Positions 47,965 through 57,400 of a DNA stretch of 64,000 nucleotides are shown piece by piece. The DNA comes from Cladocopium goreaui (taxonomy: Eukaryota; Sar; Dinophyceae; Suessiales; Symbiodiniaceae), in contig CAMXCT020001519.1 of NCBI GenBank assembly GCA_947184155.2, positions 83,427-147,426 of the forward strand, read 5' to 3'. Each line of letters begins with the position of its first letter. Within the stretch, counting starts at the first letter, position 1. Both the position numbers and the translations under genes were made by a program. A model generated the notes under the pieces. It was not told where the DNA came from and did not search any database. It saw only the letters and a list, made by a program, of their open reading frames with translations.

Positions 47965-48324
47965 CCTTCGACGAACGTACCTTAAGGCGGCTTCGAAGCC
48001 TTCGAAGGTACCTTAAGGGGTCTTCGCCGAAGACTTCGAAGGTACCTCAAGCCTTTGCCGAAGGGGGACGGATGGGGAGGGGGGGTGAACGAGGAACCGA
48101 AGCCCTTAAGCTACCTTAAGGGGGCCTTAAGGTACCTTAAGGGGGGCTTCGAAGGCTTCGAAGGTATCTTAAGGGGGCTTCGAAGCCTTCGAAGGTACCT
48201 TAAGGGTGCTTCGACGAAGGGAACCTTGAGCCTTTGCCGAAGGGGGGGACGGGGGGGAGGGGAGGGGGGTGAACGAGGAACCGACTTAAGTACCTTAAGG
48301 GGCTTCGAAGGCTTCGAAGGTATG
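47965..48324. repeat. Palindrome cluster, right of satellite
   Basis: Same building blocks as the left cluster: CTTAAGGTACCTTAAG, GGCTTCGAAGCC and two copies of the poly-G/GAACGAGGAACCG segment (about 48,056 and 48,236). It abuts the A-tail of terminal module copy B at 48,325. Confidence 0.85.
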
Positions 48325-51300
48325 TTTTTTTTTCCTCGAGTGTGGCCGATGTCGCACTAATGGCTCGGTCCTTACATGTGAGTAAGCAGACAAAACTCTG
48401 TACAAGGACAAAAAAGTCCTTAGAATAAGCAAATCGATAAAACAACAAAACGAAAAACACAACCACACCAAAACGACGACCCGCAAATCCCCCAGCCAGA
48501 CTTGCGTTTCGCCAGCGGAAACAGCGAAGCAAACAGCCGAAAACAAACCAAAACCCAAGAAACGGGGCCAGAGCCCAAACAAAAACACCCACCAAATCGA
48601 TTTGCAATCGGACGCAGTGGCAAATCCACTGCATCACTATCAAAAGCATGCAAAAAATGAATTATGTATCGCAGCTGCCCAGGCAGACATGAAGACTCTA
48701 GCTCGGAATTTAACCCTAGCATGAGACAAGCTGTACACGAAAGCAGAGCTACTATGAAATCTCTCTCAGAGTCCTCTCAGGTCAGCTCGTCATGGGCCTT
48801 CATGGACGTAATAGTCATCCTCTTGACTGTCAGCTGCGATCACAAACCAAGGTCAAGTCAGAACCCCCCTTTGAAGGGGGGGCCAGTGATGGCAATGGGG
48901 AAGCAAAGAAGGCCAGGGAGCGGCTTCCAAACATGCCATCGCCGACAACAAATCAAATAGGGGGAGCACGCCCCTAGTTTCATAGGGGAACTGCAGCCAT
49001 CCATTGTAAGGTCTCAGTCAGCGACTTACTAGGTAGTATCCGCAAAGCTGAGCAACATGCAGAAAACGCTCGTGTCTATAGAATGTCTTTGCAATTGCCA
49101 CAGTACCAGTGCTGTCGTAGGCAGTGTAGCGTTCGAAAAGCAGGTTCGCAAGGGATACGAATTGCAGAACTGTTCAGGACATTGCAGGATGTCATCGTTC
49201 CTGAAGGACCCGCAGTGCGTTGCAGTACGTACCGGAAAGCATGGTAGCAAAGCTACGGCTGTATTGCCACTCACCCAGAGAGTTGACAGGCTGCAGAATG
49301 ACCACACCTTTCTGTCCAGTGACGAACCATGTTGGCAGTCTTATGCTGCTCGCGGGCGCCCCAGGCTGTCCTACAGGGAGGAACACCGGAAAGCACCGGT
49401 GAAGCTCGCTGCAGCACAGGCTGGTCCATGGCATCGGCCGGCTAGCTATCACCCCCTCAATTGGATTCAGCTACCGATAGAGAGTACCCAGCCAGAGGAC
49501 ATACCAGGGGACCCCAAAGAGAACTAACGAAAAACGGCAAATTAGAAAGCAGCCCCTCAGAAAGAAGAAATTTAGCCAGCACGATAGGCAAAGACAAAAA
49601 GGGGGGGACGGCCTTTACGGGTGCAGGCTATACGGCTGTCCTGAGTCACCTTAGTGGGTCACAAGAGTGCTGTGTCCGTGTCTCTCCATTCAGTGTAGAA
49701 CCCAGCTAAACAAATAGTCATCCAAAAAGCAAAGGTTCGCACAGTCAAACAATTCTCCTTTCATTGGTGCCTGAGTGAGAGCAGGGGATAGCAAAACAGC
49801 AGAGGAAACAGAGGAAGCACGCAAGGACCAACAGAGACACAGACAGACGAAGGGAAAACCCAGCAAAAACACAACGGGACAACAGGACCAAGCGGCAACC
49901 AAACAGGGAGGGGGCGCCGGGACGGCAGAGGAGGACAGGGCGGAGAAGGCTGCACCAATCACCTTAGAATAGCAATAGTGCAGCTTAGCGGAGTCTAATA
50001 TGGACCTGGATCATCATTCCGATGAATACCTCAGCTTGGCCGAACTAAGCTCCCCGACGTCACCAGTGACATGGTGTAGAGGGTAAAAACCCCACACAGG
50101 GCTAGTAGCCTTTGTTGCCATGAACCGAATGACGGAAGGATAGCAAAGCTTAACCACACTCCCAGCATGAAAGCAGGGCAACAGAGCCGTCACAGCTGCA
50201 ACCAGATACCCAGAGGGAGGCACCAGTGCACCGGGGTGCAAGCTGGACCAGAGCACAGATATAAGACCAACCGCGGGGCAGGGGAGGCAGGAAGGACAGA
50301 GACAGGAACCACAACAAAAGAGGGCAGACACACAGGCAGGGCAAAAGAGGGCAACACAGACAGAGCACTTGAAGAGCAAAGTGCGCAGGACCCGAGTAAG
50401 GCACGAAGTGAAATGAGGACAGAGAGAAGGAGGGGCGTGCAGCAAAACACAACAAACACCGCAAAACGAATTAGATCAGTACAAGTGCACCTGTCACGTC
50501 TACGGACAGACACACGAGTACAGATAACACTAAGCTCATAACATATACCTGGGAGAAGAAGACCCCAATGCACCTGCCACGTCTATGGACAGATGCACCA
50601 GTGGTCATGAAGACCCAAGTGGACAGATGAAAAGAGGGACAAACCAGACAATCAACGGTAGGTCCCGACCGGGGCAAAAAGGGCCCAACTCAGCGGACAA
50701 GGAGGGCCAGACAACAAGACAGAAAAAGAAGCAAAGAAAGGCCGGAAAAGCGACGAGGTGATACGAGGTGTGCGAACCAGGGACAAGTAGAGGAGGGGGA
50801 GGAAAGAGGGCTATGTCTGACTCCGTGTAGTGTATTCAAGATGGTGGCGTTTGTCTGCTCGGAGAGTGTCATTCCAGCTATTCCCGATAGCAAGAGACAG
50901 GGTTCGCTGCTTCATTCATTGCAGCCAAGCGACATATTTCGTTGCATTTGGCGTTGAACACAGCTACATCATTAGGCGGTACTCTTTTGCGTAGTTTCCT
51001 GTCAGGGAAGACACGCTCTCGCACATGCTGTTGCAGAGTCTGTTCCGTTAGATAATGAGCTGGTCGTGGGAACAACACTCTGCTGGCTAGCTTGGCGCGA
51101 TTGACTTCCCAGTGAGTGAACATATGTTGATGTTGAACTTGTTGCTTGAGTTGTGCAGCATATTGGTGGAAACTTTTGGGCGTGTGCCACAATCTCAGAA
51201 GGCTATAATTGGATGGCCAGTCAAGCGGGCACAGAGTGGCTGTCTGCTTCCACATTTCAGGCGTAAGTCCTTTGGCGGATGGTACAATTATTTCCAGGTT

Positions 51301-51525
51301 GACTCGGGTGGGTCCAGTGGGTTGCAGGCCCATCATAATAGAGGGGTCAACTACCCCTTGTGTGTATCCTCGGGCGAGTTCTGAAAAGCAGTCAGCTGCT
51401 TGAAATTCCTCATCCAAGGCCAAGCTCAGTCCTGGAGCGTTCTTGTCAGTAAATCTACCGCCTGCAAGACTTGATCAGCCGCATCTCTCTGCAACCCCTC
51501 AAATACTCGATGGGGACAAGAGAAG
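48325..51525 (-). mobile_element. 5'-truncated copy B of the hydrolase-helicase element
   Basis: Reading on the minus strand from 51,525: the last ~235 codons of the big gene (50811-51525), a ~2.1-kb flank homologous to 51.85-54.1 kb (shared words TAGCGGAGTC, GATGAATACCTCAG, CATGGTGTAGAGGG, TTTGTTGCCATGA, ATACCCAGAGGGAGG), and the terminal module ending in nine A (T-run 48325-48333). The copy starts within a base or so of the A-tail of the preceding unit. Divergence from unit C is high, so this is not a recent duplication. Confidence 0.65.
50811..51525 (-). pseudogene. Truncated paralogue of the hydrolase-helicase C-terminus
   Basis: The main frame 51426-50878 aligns with the end of the large protein: shared GLTPE-W-K/ATLCPLDWPSNYSLLRL, then, beyond the point where the large ORF has TAG, HMFTHW versus HMFAEW and RERVFPDRKLRKRV versus RERNFPDRKVRKRV. 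Homology begins at 51,525 (SCPHR versus TCPKR) in another frame, so there is a shift near 51,445, and another near 50,878 before the conserved last block WNDTLRADKRHHLE. It stops at 50811, the position matching 54095. Two frameshifts and the missing N-terminus mark it as a relic. Confidence 0.75.
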
Positions 51526-51950
51526 TTTTTTTTTCCTCCGATTTGGCCGATCGCACTAGGCACGGTCCTTACAATTGCGTAAGCGGTGAGAAGCAGTAAA
51601 GTATAGGACACGTGTGGTCCAAAAACTCTGGCAAATCTTCACTAAAAACAAACAAAACAAAACAAAAAACGCAACCAAAAACGACCCGCAAATCCCCCAG
51701 CCAGATTTGCGTTTCGCCACAAAGCAAAACAGCGAAGCAACAAAGAAAGGGGCAGGGCCCAACAAAAAACCAAACCAAAACATGAGATTTGCCTTGGATA
51801 CAGTGACCTAAGCCACTGTATCATCCTCAAAAACATGCAAACTAATTAATTGCGGCAGTGCATAGAGTATAGTACACGATCGTCCAGACTGTCTTACCTG
51901 AGAAGAGAGAAACGAATCCAATTTGCAGGCAGACTGATGTGTAACACGAC
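51526..51950 (-). mobile_element. Terminal module copy C
   Basis: Third copy of the ~310-base terminal module, forming the 3' end of the unit that carries the full-length gene. T-run 51526-51534 (A-tail on the gene strand). Hairpin CGCAAATC/GATTTGCG at 51687-51711 is perfectly paired here, whereas copies A and B have one G-U pair at the same place. A CAGTG/CACTG stem lies near 51,805-51,825 with a different loop from A and B. Confidence 0.65.
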
Positions 51951-54094
51951 AGAGGCCGCCTGTATGGACTTCTTGTCAATAGCAACTTCGCATCGCTGCT
52001 GTCCACTCTGTATCGTTCAGCGTATGCACGGCAGTCTGTTCCTGTCAATATGCACCACCGCAAGGGATTGTAATCTATTTCCCCCCCTAGGTGGGGAGGA
52101 GAGCACTGGACAGCCTGCAAAATGGTGTGAGCACTCGCAGGAACCGTCAGAGCGCAATGGGCCCAAGACCCTAAGACCATGGGTAAAAAGGTGGCTATAG
52201 GCCTGCCCGGCACAATACGGCCATGACAGACTGATGAAACTTCCGACCATAGCATGGGCTCGTGAGCACTTCCAGTATGATACTGCCGCTATGTATGCAA
52301 AAGTCGCATTCGCATTGCTGTCAAACTCGTTCCCCTAAACTATGGAGGTTGAAGTGGTTCACTGCGTCAGCACCAGGTCTCACACAGGAGTCACTAGGCG
52401 TCATCGTCCCAGCAAGTCCTGCAGGGAGGACCAGAAGCACCGTATGTTAGCTGTGTTTTCCAGACGAGGCCACTCTCTCCCACCGAGTGGGCCATTGCCA
52501 GGGCAGTACAGAACATCCGCACAACGAACCATGTGGGCAGGCTTTGCTGCACTCGGGCGCTCCAGACTGAACAGCAGGAAGCACAACTGGACAGCGCCAG
52601 TAGAGCTCACTGCAGTGCAGCCTAGTCCATGGCTCTACCGGGAATCTACCGCCCCTCTCGGAAAAAACGCAGAAACAGAACAGAGCGAGAAGGGCCCCCC
52701 CCAATACAGCCAAAGAAAGAGCCACAAGACTCACCACACCAAACAACAAACGAATTCACAGGGGAAAAAAGGAGAGGGGGGGACGGTGACAAAAACGCCC
52801 CACCTCGGACAAATCCTTAGTCACTACCAAATGAGTATGATGTAGCAAAGGTGAAACGAAAAGTTATGATGTAGAGCGGTAACCTCGGTATCCAGGCAAC
52901 AGGTGAAGCAAAACGACAAAAAGCCAACCAAAAGAAATCTGCCATCATGGGGGGAAGCACTAAGGGGGGAGCGGCCAAATCATAACACACACAACGCCAC
53001 AAGCCACACAGAGAAAGCGAGGAGAGGAGCCAGGAGGCAGCAGAGGACAGAGTGAGAAAGGACACACACGCACTAGAAGGGGTACGACAGTGCCTTAGCG
53101 GAGTCCAAAAAGGGCCAAGGATCATACAATGATGAATACCTCAGTGAGGGAGCACACAGCACCCAACAACACATGAAGCATGGTGTAGAGGGAAAGATCC
53201 CCACACAGGGCCAGAGGCCTTTGTTGCCATGAGACATGATGAGGAGGGGAGACAATGCGCAACAAACACTCCACGCACAGAGGCAAGGCAACCAGGCCGT
53301 CGCCGGAAGCAACGATACCCAGAGGGAGGGACCAGTAAAACCTGGGCCAAGGCGCCAAAGAGGACCATCCGAGGGGGAGGGAGGGCCACGTCAGGCAGGG
53401 AACAGGCAACAAAAACCAGAACAAGATAACAAGGCACCAACACCTACTGTAGCTCAGCTAAGGGCAAAACCTAGGGATTAGTCACCGAATTCAGATACCT
53501 TACCTAGTGGGAGGGGTGGGAAAGTGGGTGTCTCGTCAAGACTAAGTCTGGGGAGAATAACAACAGTTTCCTTACCCATCGATGATTGTCAGGCAAAGGC
53601 TGCGAGAGCGTGAATAGGCTTCATGGTGGAGGCGACCTTAGTATAGTCTAAGCTCTCGACTGGACAACACATTCTGAAAACTAGTGCAAAGAGAAATCGT
53701 GCTGCCCGATCTGTTATGCCTAAGTTGGCACTCACACACAACTACAAATGCGGCTACCAACTGTTGAGAGATCTGAGTAGGTAGGGGCCAGGCATGTACA
53801 GCATCATGAACCTAACAATTATAAATGAGGAAGAGCTGTGTCCCCTACTGCATACCAGTGCACCTGTCACGTCTTTGGACAGACACACCAGTATGGACAG
53901 TAACCTTAAGTAGACATGACGACGGGACCAATAGAGATTTAGGTCAGCTCCCACCACCATTGTTGATGAAACAAAGGCCGAATACTGTGTGAGGGAGCAA
54001 TGGGGAGTGAAACCGAAATAAGACAAAAGAGGAAGGGGGGGAAGGGGTGGACACAAAAAGGGTATAAGTGGTGCGAGCAGGGGTGAGCTGGGGA
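51951..54094 (-). other. 3' flank of the hydrolase-helicase gene
   Basis: No open frame with motif support. Nucleotide homology to 48.7-50.8 kb is evident, patchy and about three-quarters identical where I compared it. It contains one CTGTCC hairpin at 53863-53882, about 215 bases beyond the conserved end of the gene. In copy B the equivalent hairpins (50490-50509 and 50573-50592) lie at a similar distance from 50811. Confidence 0.6.
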
Positions 54095-54472
54095 TCATGT
54101 CATACCTCTCGTGAAATGTTCCAAATAATGCTTTTTATCAGATGTGATAGTGTCGTTCCATTCGTTGGTGAGTCCAAACGAAACTGGGTTCACTCCTTGC
54201 TGAGCAATAGCACGCTGATGAAGCGCTCCGATTGCCCTTTGATGTTCGTCCAGATCTTCAGGAGAGACTCTCTTGCGGACTTTCCTGTCCGGGAAATTTC
54301 GTTCCCGCAGGTTGGTTTGCAAGGCATGTCCCGCTACATAAACTGCAGGTTGCTGGAATAAAACTCGCTCTGCAAATCTGTGGAGATGCACTGTCCACTC
54401 AGCAAACATATGGCTGTGAGACAGTTGATTCCTGAGTCGCGCTTCTGTTTGATGAAGGCTTCCATTGGTATG
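54095..54472 (-). pseudogene. Conserved C-terminal extension beyond an in-frame TAG
   Basis: The same frame stays open after TAG 54473-54475 for about 125 codons to 54095. Its product (HMFAEW..., RERNFPDRKVRKRV, VNPVS, WNDTITSDKKHYLE) aligns with the paralogue at 50.8-51.4 kb, in which the TAG position is TGG (Trp). The ancestral protein was therefore about 2,012 residues. Either this copy is inactivated by a single G-to-A change or the stop is read through; nothing in the sequence decides. Confidence 0.7.
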
Positions 54473-57400
54473 CTACAATCGCAACAGACTGTAGTTGGAA
54501 GGCCAATCAAGTGGGCACAGTGTGGCTGTTTCTTTCCACTTTTCAGGTGTAAGCCCTACTTGAGAGGGTATGATCACTTCCAGAGTAGTGCGATTCGGTC
54601 CCAACGGTTGAAGACCTCGCATCATATATGGTTCAACGAGCCCTGTGGTATATCCATGGATGAGCTCCTGGAAACATCCAGCCATTTGAAAGTCTTCATC
54701 CAATCCAAGGCGAAAACCAGGCATGTTTTTGGCAGCAAATTTAACTGCCTGGAGTAGCTGCTTCGTTCCCTCGACTGGAGTCTCGTCACAGGAACGTTTC
54801 GGGCACGTGATGTTGATTTCTTGTGGTTTCTGCGCATTCTCAGGAGCATTCTCGAGAAGTTTGGGAGCAATTTTGCTGGCCCAGCTAGCCGGGAACCATG
54901 CCAGTAGGGCAGAGGCACCACTCGTAAGGTCCACTAACCCAGTAGTGCGTCGATGAGGCCGATCTGTGACCAGGACTTTAACTGGGCCACTCGGCGCTCG
55001 ACTTCGATTCACCTCAGAGCTCTCTCGGGCCGAGCCAATGAGTTCAGACAGGATGGGCCGAAACCAGTAAGTGGCATACAACAGGCATTCAGTTTCTGGA
55101 GTCACCATGGATTCAGCCAATCTCATCAGCGAGCTCATCGCCTGGGCGAGCTTCTCTGCCAGTCGAATTGTGAGAGCTCTTGCCGTCTGCTGGAGGACAT
55201 CCTCCACACTGGCAATTTGCCCGCGCAACCACAGTTCACAGACCACACTCAGCAAGATGCGCGCAAACTTTTCTTGGATGGCAGTCAAAGACAACGTCAA
55301 TCTCGCCTGTAGCCACAGCGGCGGGAGAATCCCAAGGTTTTCGGGTATGCAAAAAGGGTTTCCGTTAGGTTGGACATTAGTAATCAGAATTGCGAGCTGG
55401 TCAGCTGCACTCGCAATCTCGTCTTCAGAGGGATCTTCAGCTGCATCAGGTATGGGTGGGCACCACGCAACTGTAGGGTCTTCTGGATCGCTCTCGCCAT
55501 CAGTAGAGGCTGCTTCCTCATCCGAGGAGGGGTCGTTCACTGTGTCTCCTGCACCCTCAGGGCTTGCGAGTTTCATAGACCCTGGATCAAATTGGCGATC
55601 CAATGTGGCCAAAAGGTCCGGCTGCAACCGATGGGCATCGAAGTAATGGATACCCGGGATTACGACAAGTTGTCGATCCTGTATACCCACGTGAAAGAAG
55701 ACTTTGTGGCCTCTATGTCGATGAACAAGTGCTGGGGACCCATTATAGGCTGCACATAGCCAGAGGGGAGATCTGTAGCCATCAGCAGCGTAACCATACA
55801 AGTATTCACGATCAATCGAGCAGGGGAAAAACCCGCTGGCCGTCAGCACATGGTCACGTGTGCGGGACTCTAGCGCTGCGAGGACATCAGGGGGAAGACG
55901 TAGTTTGTCTCTGCATGCCACAACCAACCGATATCGCCGCCACGCTCGTGTTCCATTAGTGGTCACTATCATGGCAATAGCAAGGGGGGGTTTATCTTGG
56001 GGAATGAAAGGTGCCTTTAATCCCCAGTCCAGTATGGCACTTTTGTCGCTGGGGTAGCTTGTAGGGCCATGGTACTGAATGTCTCGGCCTTTCAGCGTGA
56101 AGTATCCGTAATGGTACACTCCTATTGTCTGAGCCATGCCAATCATGCCTGCCATATCGAGAGGCGAGACAATATAGGTATGTTCAATGGCTCTTGTGAG
56201 CGCTACAGTTGCTCTTCCATAGCAGTCCTCACGCTCGTCTGCTGTTGCATCCCGACGTCCTCCACTTAGAAACCCGACACCTGTTTGAACAATGACCGCA
56301 ATGCGTGCTGTCGCCCCTGCAGCAGAAGAAGTGGTGGAAACTCTCAGCCCGCCATACCACGCGGACTGAAAGCCATGCTGGAGCAGCAAGTTGTGCACCG
56401 CTGTACGGTTGCATAAGACAAGCAGCTGCGAGGTTGCTCCCTGTTGCAAGTTGCGATAATAATTCTTCAGGTAGGTGCAGAAGGCAACCACATCTTCAAC
56501 AGCAGCTCTTAGATCTTTGGGTGCATTCCACAGTACTGTACGGAAACCTCCTTGTGCCACAGTGGCCTCATGTGGCACGAAGTGTCCAATGTAGATGTGA
56601 TTGGGCTCGTGAAGGACTAATTCAGGGTAGCGAACTGCAACGATCGCTTGGTACGTCAGCATTGAGACCCGTGAGCTGTTAGGGAGAATGATACCCCATC
56701 GATGAGGACCACATAGCCCGGCTGCTTCAAGGGTTGTGGTACACTCAGGTACTCCAAACTCCTCTGGTGCTGTGGCAATCAGCAGGACTGCTAGAGCTGC
56801 TGCAATGAGGCTGCTATGTGCATCCAACTGACAAGAGATTCGGCAGTGGAGCACCCGCCTTAGGGCGACAGGCAGCTCGTAGTCTTGCGGAGTGGATGTC
56901 CATGGGCCACTATGCGGCTTATTTGCAAGTCTCAGCAGTTTATAGAGATCTGACTCCGGATCTTGGCTCGCATCAGGCCAAAGTTGAGCTACAAGGGCTG
57001 CCATTCGTGCCGGCGGAAGATAGTCTCCTGGCTTCTCAAGCGCTCGGAGCCCTAACGGCCGTTGCAACAGTTTGCGTCGATTGACAGCCGCTGCTCGGCC
57101 TTTGGACAGCCCTCCTGGTGTTTGCCTGTGATCTCCAATGAAGACTGTAAGGGTTGGTTGTTGAATGGCAGCGAGAGCTGCAATTTCATGGTAATTGCCA
57201 TACTGTTGACTTTCGTCCATGAAAGCAAGCCAGGTGCGAGAGATCCAATGGCCAAAAGTGGAATAGCGCATCGCCATTTCCGCCGTGGCTGAGCCACCTG
57301 TTGCAATGAGTACATTCTTGTGAGCGATGATTCTATTGCGGTCACTGCAGCGGACGTCAATTTTGGAGGCATATGCGTCTCCTTTGCCTTCCTCCATGCG

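Noticed and set aside
46058-51783. Hydrophobic minus-strand ORFs inside the three terminal modules
   Set aside because: Frames and lengths differ between copies while DNA words and hairpins are kept, so nucleotide structure, not protein, is conserved.
55071-55646. 191-codon plus-strand ORF and other plus frames within 54.5-60.1 kb
   Set aside because: Antisense to the 1,886-codon gene; no motif of their own.
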